Below, one piece after another: positions 9,369 through 18,084 of a DNA stretch of 64,000 nt (position 1 is the first letter of the stretch; every line of letters begins with the position of its first letter). The notes under the pieces are model-generated. The model did no database searches and was not told the DNA's origin. It saw nothing but the letters and a program-made list of their open reading frames with translations. A program made the position numbers and the translations under genes. Origin of the DNA: Saccharicrinis fermentans DSM 9555 = JCM 21142 (lineage in GTDB: Bacteria > Bacteroidota > Bacteroidia > Bacteroidales > Marinilabiliaceae); contig NZ_KI912107.1 in assembly GCF_000517085.1 (NCBI RefSeq), positions 5,081,980 to 5,145,979 on the forward strand, given 5' to 3'.

Positions 9369-10985
9369 ATGCAACACGTACGTATTTTAGTTTTTATAGT
9401 GCTTCTATTGGGTTTCGGACAAAGTTTTGCCCAAAATAAGATAAGGGTTCATGTTGAATCCAGGGGAGTAGTATCTTCTAATAGTCATTTGTTGCCCTTG
9501 TTTCAATACTCCAATCAATGGGGTATTGTCTCGCCTTTTGAACAGAAGCAAGGTTTACTTTTGGCAGGTGCTGAATATAAGTTATTAGAGACGCGTAACT
9601 TTCAATTGGGAATGGGCGTTTCGGGGGTTGTTAAGAATAAATTCGATGATAGCTTTTTGCATGAGGCTTACCTGAATGGCAGTCTTTTTAATGTAATAGA
9701 TTTTAATGTAGGGAAACAGGCTTATACGCCTGTCTCTATAGATGATGATTTGACTTCGGGCGGTTTTATGTTGAACAGTAATGCGCGTCCGCTTCCTGGT
9801 TTAATGCTAAGTATAAACGATTATTGGCCCGTCAGTTTTTTGCGAGATTGGGTGGAGATTAAAGGTGGTATTGTTCAGGGAGTGATGAATGATGATCGGA
9901 CAGGATCAGGGAAGGGTAGGAGTGCTGATGATTTATTGGTTCATGAAAAATGGTTTTACATAAGAGGAGGCCGATTGAATGTTAAACCATATGTGGGTTT
10001 GTTTCATGGGGCTCTGTTTGGCGGTACCAGACCTAATGGAGATAAAGTCCCTGTGGACTTCTGGTCTACTTTTTTTGCCAAGGGTTCGAACAAAATTGGA
10101 GGAGGAGAGGCTACCAATGCCGCTGGTGCCCACGATGGTTTTTGGGATATGGGTATTTATTATGCTTCGTCAATTGCCGATTTTCAGGTCTATGTGCAAA
10201 AACCTTTTGCAGATGGCTCGGGACTCAAGATTGCCAAAGGAAAGGATCATGATTATAAGATAGGAATGTATGCGAAGATAAAAAATATAAAAGGCATCAA
10301 AAATATTTCACTGGAGCTGATAAAAACCGATCATCAGTCGGGAGCTGGTATTCCAGATCCGGTACGTCCCAGTACCGGTGGTATTTTTTTTATTGATGAA
10401 ATAGATGATCCGGATTCTTTTATGTTGAATGAATTTGGCATAGAGACGGAGGGCTACGACCAAGGGGACTTAAAGCGTTATTTGGAGAGTAATCAAAATT
10501 ATGGTCATAAATATGGAGGTAGGGATGATTATAATAACAATGGAACCTATTATAATGGATGGACCTATCATCATATGCCCATGGGAACTCCCTTGTATCA
10601 TACCTATTGGCAGGCGCAGGCCTATGCGCCGGATTGGACACCAAATAATGATGTGGTGTTTGTAAATAATCGTATCAAAGGAATTCACCTCGGACTGGAA
10701 GGAGATGTGACAGAGAGTTTGTCATACCTTATTAAAGCCACCTATACGCTTAATAAGGGTACTTATGGAGAACGATTTTTGTATAGATACAGTTGGGTTG
10801 AAGATCCTGATTATCTTTACGAAGAAGGAAAAACACAGCTATATTCTTATTTGGGCTTAAGTTATAGAAATAAAAAATGGAAAGATTTTAGCATCCAAGG
10901 TACGTTGTCATTTGATACCGGAGAACTATATAATGCCGTAGGCTGTTCTTTGGGGATAAAATATACCCCGACATTTAATTTATAG
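9369..10985 (+). CDS. Wzi-type capsule assembly outer-membrane protein
   Basis: A 538-residue protein of the capsule-assembly Wzi family, an outer-membrane beta barrel that in other bacteria helps hold or assemble surface polysaccharide. A signal peptide is clear from the ATG at 9369 (MQHVRILVFIVLLLGFGQ, cleavage after SFAQ). Family-like stretches are LLAGAEYKLLETRNFQLGMG, EAYLNGSLFNVIDFNVGKQ and the central YHTYWQAQAYAPDWTPNND region; the rest alternates as barrel strands and ends in an aromatic strand, KYTPTFNL. A TTG at 9348 would extend the frame but lies inside the likely promoter. Its position after rml genes and before the initiating transferase fits export of the same polysaccharide. 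Confidence 0.8.
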   Translation: MQHVRILVFIVLLLGFGQSFAQNKIRVHVESRGVVSSNSHLLPLFQYSNQWGIVSPFEQKQGLLLAGAEYKLLETRNFQLGMGVSGVVKNKFDDSFLHEAYLNGSLFNVIDFNVGKQAYTPVSIDDDLTSGGFMLNSNARPLPGLMLSINDYWPVSFLRDWVEIKGGIVQGVMNDDRTGSGKGRSADDLLVHEKWFYIRGGRLNVKPYVGLFHGALFGGTRPNGDKVPVDFWSTFFAKGSNKIGGGEATNAAGAHDGFWDMGIYYASSIADFQVYVQKPFADGSGLKIAKGKDHDYKIGMYAKIKNIKGIKNISLELIKTDHQSGAGIPDPVRPSTGGIFFIDEIDDPDSFMLNEFGIETEGYDQGDLKRYLESNQNYGHKYGGRDDYNNNGTYYNGWTYHHMPMGTPLYHTYWQAQAYAPDWTPNNDVVFVNNRIKGIHLGLEGDVTESLSYLIKATYTLNKGTYGERFLYRYSWVEDPDYLYEEGKTQLYSYLGLSYRNKKWKDFSIQGTLSFDTGELYNAVGCSLGIKYTPTFNL

Positions 10986-11014
10986 GCACGTATTTTGATT
11001 GATATTTAGCATGG

Positions 11015-11043
11015 TTGTTTAACCATCTGTTTTTATATCTTTG
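11015..11043 (+). promoter_or_regulatory. Promoter of the sugar transferase gene
   Basis: TTG at 11015-11017 and TATCTTTG at 11036-11043, 18 nt apart, form a clean Bacteroidota -33/-7 pair. It places the transcript start near 11047 and so supports the ATG at 11075 over any upstream in-frame start. Confidence 0.7.
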
Positions 11044-11074
11044 CAAAAAAAATCAATCTACAAAACAGCACTAC

Positions 11075-12469
11075 ATGATACGAGAAAAAGAGAATGTTGT
11101 GAATAATTTTCTAGCATTCGTGGAGGTGGCGATTGCCTGGCTTGCATTTAATATGTCTTTGTTTTTGTACTTTGGGCATTTTTCTTTCCTGAGGTACAAA
11201 GATTCTATTATACTCCATTTAATCATCGCATTGGTTTGGTTTACATTGGGTAAGTATTTTAGGCTGGCGCAGTTACATCGTTCCCGGCCTTATTCTGCAT
11301 TGTTGTTTAATTGTGTGGCCTTGGTGCTAGCAGGTACCTCATTGTTGGGGTTGGCTGTTTTGGTTTTTGATTTGTATTACATTGGTTTTGACCCTTTAAT
11401 CTATTTTGGGTTTATTAATCTAGCTCTTATGTTTGGCTTTAAAATTGCCATCTATGCATTTCTGAAACGGGCAAGAGTACATGGTCGAAATTCCAGATCC
11501 ATCATTATTATCGGGGATTACACTGCTGCCTCTTTTATAGAGCAGGTGTTGAAATATAAGGAGTGGGGATACAAAATTGTTTCCATTATTGGTAATCAGG
11601 ATCTAAGCCGTTTGTATGGGGAATTGATTCCTGTTTTATCCCCGGAAACTGATGTGGCAAAGTTGTTAGAAGACAAAACCATTGATGAGGTGATTTTTAT
11701 CAAAGGTAAAATGAGTATAGATGAGGTGGAACATGTGACCCATGCATGTTCTGAGGTCGGTGTGATTTTTAGAATGTACTCTCCTTTCTTCAATAAGCTG
11801 AAAAGCAAAGCGCATATTCACCATTATAATACGATGCCCTTGCTAACGATTGCCAATACACCTACTGATTATTTAGCCATGCGTTTAAAGGCTATTTTTG
11901 ATTTTGTGTTTTCTTTATTGGTGATTGTGGTGGCTTCTCCTGTTTTTGTTCTGATCTCTGCTTTAATAGCGCTAACGGACCGGGGGCCAGTTTTTTTTAA
12001 GCAGAAAAGGGTAGGTTTAAGGGGGCGAAAGTTTTATGCGTATAAATTCAGAACCATGGTGGTAAATGCCGAGGAGTTAAAGTCTAAGTTATTGGAGGAT
12101 AATGAAATGGATGGGCCTGTTTTTAAGATGAAAAATGATCCTCGTATTACAAAGATAGGTCGTTTTCTGCGTAAGACTAGTCTGGATGAATTGCCTCAGT
12201 TTTTTAATGTGCTTCTGGGAGATATGTCCATCGTGGGGCCAAGGCCTCCTGTTCCGCAAGAGGTTAAGGAATATGAGCGTTGGCAACTTCGTAGGTTGTC
12301 TATGAAACCTGGTATCACATGTACTTGGCAGGTCTCAGGTAGAAATGATATTCCATTTGATGAATGGATGAAAATGGATCTTGACTATATTGATAATTGG
12401 TCCTTGAAATTGGATTTCGTTATTTTTTTAAAAACCATTCGAACAATGATATTGGCAGATGGACATTGA
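11075..12469 (+). CDS. Undecaprenyl-phosphate hexose-1-phosphate transferase (WcaJ/PssY-like)
   Basis: Polyisoprenyl-phosphate sugar-1-phosphate transferase that starts repeat-unit synthesis by loading the first sugar phosphate onto undecaprenyl phosphate at the inner membrane. The 465-residue protein has about four N-terminal membrane segments, a Rossmann-like middle domain (SIIIIGDYTAASFIEQ), a further hydrophobic hairpin (FDFVFSLLVIVVASPVFVL), then the catalytic domain: KQKRVGLRGRKFYAYKFRTM, RFLRKTSLDELPQF, GDMSIVGPRPP and WQVSGRNDIPFDEW. The start at 11075 follows the promoter by about 30 nt. First gene of a probable operon continuing through the DUF4296 lipoprotein. Confidence 0.93.
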   Translation: MIREKENVVNNFLAFVEVAIAWLAFNMSLFLYFGHFSFLRYKDSIILHLIIALVWFTLGKYFRLAQLHRSRPYSALLFNCVALVLAGTSLLGLAVLVFDLYYIGFDPLIYFGFINLALMFGFKIAIYAFLKRARVHGRNSRSIIIIGDYTAASFIEQVLKYKEWGYKIVSIIGNQDLSRLYGELIPVLSPETDVAKLLEDKTIDEVIFIKGKMSIDEVEHVTHACSEVGVIFRMYSPFFNKLKSKAHIHHYNTMPLLTIANTPTDYLAMRLKAIFDFVFSLLVIVVASPVFVLISALIALTDRGPVFFKQKRVGLRGRKFYAYKFRTMVVNAEELKSKLLEDNEMDGPVFKMKNDPRITKIGRFLRKTSLDELPQFFNVLLGDMSIVGPRPPVPQEVKEYERWQLRRLSMKPGITCTWQVSGRNDIPFDEWMKMDLDYIDNWSLKLDFVIFLKTIRTMILADGH

Positions 12470-12477
12470 TAAGCTCT

Positions 12478-13347
12478 ATGATAAAGATATTAGATAATAA
12501 AGGCTGGTTTATGCCAGCGATGTGGACTGGTTTAGTCCTTACTGTTTTTTTGACAGGATGTATACGTCACAAGTTACCAGAGGGTTTTCCGGATAAAGAT
12601 AAATTTGCCGAAATACTCTCAGAAGTCCATTTGGCGGAGGCTACCATTAATCAATTAAGGATTAATAATAGTAGGGGAAAGACCACTGCCAATAATTATT
12701 ATCATTATGTATTGGCAAAATACGATCTCACCCAAGAAAAGTTTGACACCATTGTTAATTGGTATCTGGGATACCCTGAGTTGTATCAGGAAGTGTATGA
12801 TGAGTCAATTGCCATATTGTCCGAAAAGCAAGCTGAGTGGCAAAGAGAAGTCAAAGGAATTGAAGAACAGATTGAAAGAGAGCGGAAGGAAAAAGAAGCG
12901 CGCAGCGTGTGGAAGGGAAAAAGAAATTTCTTTATCAGTTTAAGAGATACATTTGACCGTAGGATACCTTTTAATATTAGGGTGGATACAATCGATGCAC
13001 AGGGCTATCGTATTAGTGCATTTTATCAGTTTCTGAAAGGAAGTAGAGTTCATAAGCCCTTGCTAGAGGTGATGACTTTATATGAAGATAGCACCCTGGA
13101 TACACTCACTTATGAGCTCAAGAACACCCATAATAGTACCAAGGCTGAGCTGACCATTGGAGCAAATAAGGATTTGAAAGTACTCCAGATGCAGGGCTTT
13201 TTGTTGAAACATGATACTCTGGAGGAGTTGCGTGCCCGCATTAAGGATGTTGAATTTGAGTTTCTGCCAAAGCCGGATTCTTTGGCGCAGGACTCTCTGA
13301 ATGTGGACTCTTTGGGTGTGGATGCGATAGAGAAGCGAGTGTTGTGA
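12478..13347 (+). CDS. DUF4296 lipoprotein
   Basis: A 290-residue lipoprotein. From the ATG at 12478 there is a hydrophobic signal and lipobox LTGC (Cys about residue 28). The DUF4296 region follows (FPDKDKFAEILSEVHLAEA through YLGYPELYQEVYDESIAIL), then a charged coiled-coil-like stretch rich in Glu, Arg and Lys, and a C-terminal domain without known motifs. DUF4296 proteins are common in Bacteroidota and have no assigned function. A longer start at 12397 would overlap the previous gene by 73 bp and hide the signal, so I reject it. Lies 8 bp after the sugar transferase. Confidence 0.85.
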   Translation: MIKILDNKGWFMPAMWTGLVLTVFLTGCIRHKLPEGFPDKDKFAEILSEVHLAEATINQLRINNSRGKTTANNYYHYVLAKYDLTQEKFDTIVNWYLGYPELYQEVYDESIAILSEKQAEWQREVKGIEEQIERERKEKEARSVWKGKRNFFISLRDTFDRRIPFNIRVDTIDAQGYRISAFYQFLKGSRVHKPLLEVMTLYEDSTLDTLTYELKNTHNSTKAELTIGANKDLKVLQMQGFLLKHDTLEELRARIKDVEFEFLPKPDSLAQDSLNVDSLGVDAIEKRVL

Positions 13348-13928
13348 TGAGGAAAATTGCTGCTCATTATTGGTTGCGTCCAGATGCTTCCATAGGTAAG
13401 TTTCCGATTATTACATTGAATGATGATCATACAATAGTAGAAATAAGAGAGCGAGATACCTTTCAGGAAGAGGCAGCTCTTGAATTGATCAATGGCCTAT
13501 TGGTGCCGGGCTTGGTGGATTTTTATTCTTTGTCGCCAAATGCTCGACAAGAACTGGATATTAGAAAGTATTTGAATAGATTCATAATTGGAGGAGTAAA
13601 GGCTTTGGCCGTTCCGAAAGACCAAATGAAAATTGTGAGGGCTGCCAATAGATCCAGAGATTTGTATTTACATCCAGTAGATCAGGTCTTTTATGATGAT
13701 GGAGAAGAGATGGGGTTTGGCAAAATACAACAGGCTGGAGATTCGTTAAAAGAATTGCTGCAATTGACCAGAGGTAATGCGACTTGTTTGGGTATAGATT
13801 ATCGGTATGGAACGCTTGAAGTGGGAAAATGCCCCGGGATTTTGGCCATATCCAACCTTTGTTACGAAACGCTTTCAATTAACAGGGATAGTAGGCTTAG
13901 ACTAATCGTTGAATCAATGGCCCTATAA
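13347..13928 (+). CDS. Shrunken amidohydrolase-like protein lacking metal ligands
   Basis: A 193-residue protein that resembles the two ends of an amidohydrolase with the middle missing. The N-terminus (MRKIAAHYWLRPDASIGKF to LINGLLVPGLVDFYSLSP) matches the composite domain and the strand that normally ends in HxH, but here FYS replaces the metal-binding histidines. The C-terminus (LGIDYRYGTLEVGKCPGIL) matches the last composite-domain strands, usually GTLEVGKxADL. The ~200-residue barrel in between is largely absent, so it is unlikely to be a hydrolase. ATG 13347 overlaps the DUF4296 stop by one base (TGATG); a GTG just before it is possible. Confidence 0.6.
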   Translation: MRKIAAHYWLRPDASIGKFPIITLNDDHTIVEIRERDTFQEEAALELINGLLVPGLVDFYSLSPNARQELDIRKYLNRFIIGGVKALAVPKDQMKIVRAANRSRDLYLHPVDQVFYDDGEEMGFGKIQQAGDSLKELLQLTRGNATCLGIDYRYGTLEVGKCPGILAISNLCYETLSINRDSRLRLIVESMAL

Positions 13929-13972
13929 GAGAAGGCGTTCAAAGATTCCTGAAATAGAACAGATAGGCTTTG

Positions 13973-13980
13973 TATGTTTG
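13973..13980 (+). promoter_or_regulatory. Possible -7 element of cysQ
   Basis: TATGTTTG fits TAnnTTTG and lies 20 bp before the cysQ ATG. No convincing -33 box is visible, and cysQ could also be read from the operon upstream. Confidence 0.35.
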
Positions 13981-14000
13981 TTGGAAGAAAAACTTAAGCT

Positions 14001-14852
14001 ATGCAAAAATTATTAAAGTTGGCTATAGATGCTGCCGTTGAAGCAGGTCAGGCCATTATGAAGATATATAAATCGGGTGATTTGGGTGTTGAATTTAAAG
14101 CCGATAATTCCCCTTTAACACTGGCTGATAAAGCAGCTCACCAGGTAATAGAGAAGTACTTATTGACAAGCCACATTCCTATTTTAAGTGAAGAGGGGCG
14201 TCATGAAGATTATTTGCTCCGAAAAGATTGGAAGCGATTGTGGATCGTGGATCCGTTGGATGGAACCAAGGAGTTTGTAAAGAGGACGGGGGAGTTTACG
14301 GTGAATATTGCTTTGGTAGAGGATCATTATCCCATCATGGGGGTAGTTTTGTTGCCTGCTTTGGGTATATTATACTTTGCCAGTGCTGATGATGGTGCCT
14401 ATAAAGTTGTGTTGGCGCAGGATTGGCTGAGCCAAACGCAAGTTAGTATTAGCGATAAAGAGAAGCTGCCCATTGTGATGCCGCACGATCAATTACAAAT
14501 TGTGGCGAGTGTTAGTCATTTGTCAAAAGAAACAGAGTTGTTTGCAGCACAGCTAAAGACTAAATATGGGGATAGTGATTTTGTTTCAGTAGGTAGTTCT
14601 ATCAAGATATGTAAGGTAGCTGAAGGAACAGCGGATATTTATCCTAGACTGGGGCCTACTATGGAGTGGGATACAGCGGCAGGTCAGGCGGTAGCTGAGG
14701 CTGCCGGGGCGTATTTTACAAATTGGAAGACGAAAGCTAGGTTGGGCTATAATCGTAAAGTGCTGTTGAATGACTGGTTTGTAGTTTCTGGGAAGAGGTT
14801 TTCACTTGCCGAAATAGAGGGGATGATATCTGATTTTGAAGAGGATAACTAA
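14001..14852 (+). CDS. cysQ: 3'(2'),5'-bisphosphate nucleotidase CysQ
   Basis: Mg-dependent, lithium-sensitive-type phosphatase of the inositol monophosphatase fold that removes the 3'-phosphate of PAP formed in sulfate assimilation and sulfotransfer. The 283-residue protein has the CysQ marks: FKADNSPLTLADKAAH, LSEEG, WIVDPLDGTKEF (catalytic Asp pair), and EWDTAAGQAVAEAAG near the C-terminus. Its seat at the end of a polysaccharide locus may be chance; no sulfotransferase is seen in the window. Confidence 0.95.
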   Translation: MQKLLKLAIDAAVEAGQAIMKIYKSGDLGVEFKADNSPLTLADKAAHQVIEKYLLTSHIPILSEEGRHEDYLLRKDWKRLWIVDPLDGTKEFVKRTGEFTVNIALVEDHYPIMGVVLLPALGILYFASADDGAYKVVLAQDWLSQTQVSISDKEKLPIVMPHDQLQIVASVSHLSKETELFAAQLKTKYGDSDFVSVGSSIKICKVAEGTADIYPRLGPTMEWDTAAGQAVAEAAGAYFTNWKTKARLGYNRKVLLNDWFVVSGKRFSLAEIEGMISDFEEDN

Positions 14853-14916
14853 GTTAATTGTTGTCAATCTGTTTCATAACAAACGTTTCGCACAGTAGTA
14901 TCATCAATAAATTTTT

Positions 14917-14924
14917 TATATTTG
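14917..14924 (+). promoter_or_regulatory. Likely -7 element of pgk
   Basis: TATATTTG matches the TAnnTTTG box and implies a 5' leader of about 105 nt before the pgk ATG. The -33 region is weak. Confidence 0.45.
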
Positions 14925-15035
14925 TCGTCTTAATTCGTCAGGATTATTGCTGGGTTCGATAGCTTTTTTATATCAGCAATCAATCAATGTACGATTCATG
15001 TGTATTTTTTTTAAAAACCATATAATATTATTGAC

Positions 15036-16211
15036 ATGCCTGCAATTGATACTTACAATTTCTCAGGAAAAAAGGCGATTATCCGCGTGGATTTTAATGT
15101 GCCTCTGAACGACCAGTTCGAAATTACAGACGATACTCGTATTGTGGCTGCGCTTCCTACAATTAAAAAAGTGTTGGCTGATGGAGGAGCTGTTATTTTG
15201 ATGTCTCACTTGGGTCGTCCTAAGGGTGAAGTTCAGGATAAGTTTTCCTTAAAACACGTTGTGGCTCACTTATCAGCAAAATTAGGGCTAGACGTAAAAA
15301 TGGCTCCTGACTGTGTTGGGGCTGAAGTGAAAGCAATGGCTGATGACATGAAGATGGGTGAGGTTATGTTATTGGAGAACTTGCGTTTTCATAACGAAGA
15401 AACAAAAGGTGATGAAGGATTTTCTAAGCAATTGGCCGAATTGGCTGATGTTTACGTAAATGATGCCTTTGGTACAGCTCACCGTGCCCATGCTTCAACA
15501 ACTATTATTGCTAAGTTTTTTAACGAAAAAATGGCAGGTTATCTGTTAGATAAAGAAATTAAATTCTTAGGTGAAACAGTGGCCAACCCTGTAAAACCAT
15601 TTGTTGCCATTGTGGGTGGAGCTAAGGTTTCCGGTAAGTTAGAAGTGTTGAAGTCTTTACTAGAAAAAGTGGACACCATTTTGATAGGTGGTGGAATGGC
15701 TTATACCTTCTTAAAAGCGCAAGGACACGGTATTGGAGGTTCTTTGGTGGAAGAAGATTTGATAGATACTGCAAAACAAATTTTGGCGGATGCTAAAGCC
15801 AAAGGTGTTAATTTCATGTTGCCAGTGGATAACTTGGCTGCTGATAAATTTGCTGATGATGCGGATATTCAAGAGGTAGGTGTTGAAATTCCAGAGGGAA
15901 GAATGGCTCTTGATGTGGGTCCTAAAACAGTGGAAGCTTATGCCGCTGAGATTGCCAAAGCGAAAACAGTAGTGTGGAATGGTCCAATGGGATGTTTTGA
16001 AATGCCTAACTTTTCAAAGGGTACTTTTGGTGTTTGTGAGGCGGTTGCTGCTTCTGATTGTATCTCTATTATTGGTGGTGGTGATTCTGTTTCTGCTGTT
16101 AATAAAAGTGGATTGGCTGACAAAATGAGCCATATCTCTACAGGTGGTGGTGCTTCATTGGAGTACCTGGAAGGAAAAGTGTTACCTGGTGTACAAGCTG
16201 TAACTGAGTAG
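15036..16211 (+). CDS. pgk: Phosphoglycerate kinase
   Basis: Glycolytic enzyme moving phosphate between 1,3-bisphosphoglycerate and ADP in the cytosol. At 391 residues it has normal bacterial length. Motifs in order: IIRVDFNVPLN, MSHLGRPKGE, LLENLRFHNEETKGD, DAFGTAHRAHAST, VAIVGGAKVSGKLEVL, VWNGPMGCFE and IIGGGDSVSAVNKSG, covering substrate arginines and the nucleotide loop. Stands alone between its own promoter-like element and a strong terminator. Confidence 0.98.
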   Translation: MPAIDTYNFSGKKAIIRVDFNVPLNDQFEITDDTRIVAALPTIKKVLADGGAVILMSHLGRPKGEVQDKFSLKHVVAHLSAKLGLDVKMAPDCVGAEVKAMADDMKMGEVMLLENLRFHNEETKGDEGFSKQLAELADVYVNDAFGTAHRAHASTTIIAKFFNEKMAGYLLDKEIKFLGETVANPVKPFVAIVGGAKVSGKLEVLKSLLEKVDTILIGGGMAYTFLKAQGHGIGGSLVEEDLIDTAKQILADAKAKGVNFMLPVDNLAADKFADDADIQEVGVEIPEGRMALDVGPKTVEAYAAEIAKAKTVVWNGPMGCFEMPNFSKGTFGVCEAVAASDCISIIGGGDSVSAVNKSGLADKMSHISTGGGASLEYLEGKVLPGVQAVTE

Positions 16212-16237
16212 TTAAGTCTATACTTAATATAGGATAG

Positions 16238-16267
16238 CCTGCAAGAGATCATCTTGCAGGTTTTTTT
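16238..16267 (+). terminator. Rho-independent terminator of pgk
   Basis: A perfect 9-bp stem (CCTGCAAGA with TCTTGCAGG), 5-nt loop, and a run of seven T. It begins 26 bp after the pgk stop. Confidence 0.9.
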
Positions 16268-16371
16268 GTGTCATATGTAGAGCTAGCAAGAAAATAGCTG
16301 TTTTTCTGTCTTTATAAGAAAGCTGGTAAAGACTATGTAGTGAATTGTTATGGGCTAACAACGAAAAGAAT

Positions 16372-16379
16372 TATCTTTG
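16372..16379 (+). promoter_or_regulatory. -7 element of waaA
   Basis: TATCTTTG exactly fits TAnnTTTG, 25 bp before the ATG at 16405. An in-frame ATG at 16345 lies upstream of it and therefore cannot be on this transcript. Confidence 0.6.
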
Positions 16380-16404
16380 CAGAAATTTTAATAATATTCA
16401 AAAT

Positions 16405-17631
16405 ATGTCATTGTTTTATCATTTGGGAATCCTTGTTTTTAATGCCTTGTTGAGTGCTGTGGCCCTGTTTAATGCGAAGGCCAAGATGCTTGTGGAGGGT
16501 AGAAGGGAAACGATGCGAAGGCTTAAAGAACTGGATCTGGATGGTAGGACAACGTGGATTCATTGCGCATCGCTTGGTGAATTTGAACAAGGGAGACCGG
16601 TTATTGAACGTATTAAGAAAAAAAATCCCGGGCAAAGAGTAGTTTTGACCTTCTTTTCTCCGTCGGGATATGAAGTGCAAAAAAACTATCCATTGGCTGA
16701 TCTGGTATTATATCTACCTGCCGATAGACCCTCGAATGTAAAAAAGTTTGTGATGGCGATTCGCCCGCAGGAGGTGATATTTGTGAAGTATGAGTTTTGG
16801 TATTACTTTCTTAAATATTTGCATGAGCAAAAAATAAAAACCTATATTATATCTGCTATTTTTCGTCCTCAACATGCTTTCTTTAAATGGTATGGTGGTT
16901 GGTATCGAAAAATGTTGCATTATTTTACCAAGCTTTATGTTCAGGATGAGCAATCGGGTCAGTTATTGTCAGCTATTGGAATAGATAATTATCAAGTGGC
17001 AGGAGATACTAGATTTGACCGGGTGTTTGAAATTGCGCAAAATGCAAAAGAATATCCTGCATTGGAAGTGTTTGCGCAAGATTCATTAGTGATGATTGGA
17101 GGCAGTAGTTGGCCGATGGGTGAAAAACTAATTGCAGATTATTTAAGGCATAACCCTGATTTTAAATTATTGTTAGCCCCGCACGAAATTCATGAGGCGC
17201 ATCTTCAACAGATAGAAGCTTTGTTTTCTGACTTTTCGTGTGCCCGGTTTAGTGAGTTGGATAAGTGCGATTTAAAGAAGCTGCGTATTGTCATAGTGAA
17301 TACCATGGGTATGTTGTCATCCATGTATCGATATGGGCATGTGGCCTACATAGGTGGGGGATTTGGAAGTGGTATTCATAATACCATTGAAGCATCCACA
17401 TTTGGTCTTCCTGTGGTCATGGGGCCTAACTATAAAAAATACCAGGAGGCGTGTGATTTAATTCAGCTGCAGGCTGGCTTTAGTGTGTCGGATAGCGCTG
17501 GTTTTGCAGAGGTAATGGACCGACTACTCAAGGACAAGTTGTGTTTGGCAAAGTCTTCTGAAGCAGCTGTTAATTATGTGAATAAAATGCGCGGATCAAC
17601 CGAAGTGATTGTGGAGCAATTGTTTACGTGA
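16405..17631 (+). CDS. waaA: Kdo (3-deoxy-D-manno-octulosonate) transferase WaaA
   Basis: Adds Kdo to lipid A precursor at the inner membrane, so the organism makes LPS. The 408-residue protein starts with a membrane anchor (LFYHLGILVFNALLSAVALF), then the acceptor-side motif WIHCASLGEFEQGRPVIE with the conserved catalytic-type Glu, FFSPSGYEVQKNYP, and in the donor domain MIGGSSWPMGEKLI, LLAPHEIHEAH and the signature YIGGGFGSGIHNTIEASTFG. All are typical of WaaA/KdtA. The start is set by the promoter at 16372. Confidence 0.96.
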   Translation: MSLFYHLGILVFNALLSAVALFNAKAKMLVEGRRETMRRLKELDLDGRTTWIHCASLGEFEQGRPVIERIKKKNPGQRVVLTFFSPSGYEVQKNYPLADLVLYLPADRPSNVKKFVMAIRPQEVIFVKYEFWYYFLKYLHEQKIKTYIISAIFRPQHAFFKWYGGWYRKMLHYFTKLYVQDEQSGQLLSAIGIDNYQVAGDTRFDRVFEIAQNAKEYPALEVFAQDSLVMIGGSSWPMGEKLIADYLRHNPDFKLLLAPHEIHEAHLQQIEALFSDFSCARFSELDKCDLKKLRIVIVNTMGMLSSMYRYGHVAYIGGGFGSGIHNTIEASTFGLPVVMGPNYKKYQEACDLIQLQAGFSVSDSAGFAEVMDRLLKDKLCLAKSSEAAVNYVNKMRGSTEVIVEQLFT

Positions 17632-18084
17632 AGACTCTGCGCCTGAGCCCAGAAGCGTTGCTTGTCCTGATACGGCGCAATTAAGCATGTCAGAAAAATA
17701 TTAGAAGGATTAAGGTGTTGTAATACAGATTGGTCAATTCCTAAAAATAGACATGACTATCTGAAATTTGGAAAATATGTATTTTTTATTTTTCATTTTT
17801 GTAAATTTGCGCTATATATCTTCCTTTTGAGCTTTCCAATTGTTGGACGTATTATTTATGCGTTTGTTGATAAAATTTTCTTTTTGGACAACTTTTCATT
17901 TTTTTTAAAAATATAAACATCACTAAATGAGGGCTTAGGCATTTTGTTTTGGACAACTTTTTGCATTGTTCAAAAGTATTTCTTGCCATAAAAGTAACTC
18001 TTTCTTAGTTTTACATTCAGTAACAAGGGGCATTAGTGAAAATCTAATTCAAACATATAAAGGTAGTTAAAAATATAAGTCACC
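17632..18084 (+). promoter_or_regulatory. Long upstream region of nrdJ with repeated TTTTGGACAA boxes
   Basis: This 453-bp gap has no credible gene. TAAATTTG at 17802-17809 fits a -7 box and would give a leader of about 270 nt before nrdJ. Inside that leader TTTTGGACAACTTTT occurs twice in the same orientation (17882-17896 and 17947-17961), and the second copy is followed by TTGTTCAAAA (17966-17975), which can pair with TTTTGGACAA as a 10-bp stem with one G-U pair and a 9-nt loop. A partial GTTGGAC copy is at 17843-17848. I see no B12 box here. A GCTATATATC at 17811 loosely recalls an NrdR site but has no partner. Confidence 0.45.

Noticed and set aside
17811-17820. NrdR-like box (GCTATATATC) before nrdJ
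   Set aside because: Weak match and no second box at the usual spacing.
17632-18084. Second B12 riboswitch before nrdJ
   Set aside because: No GCCACTG element or B12 box is present.
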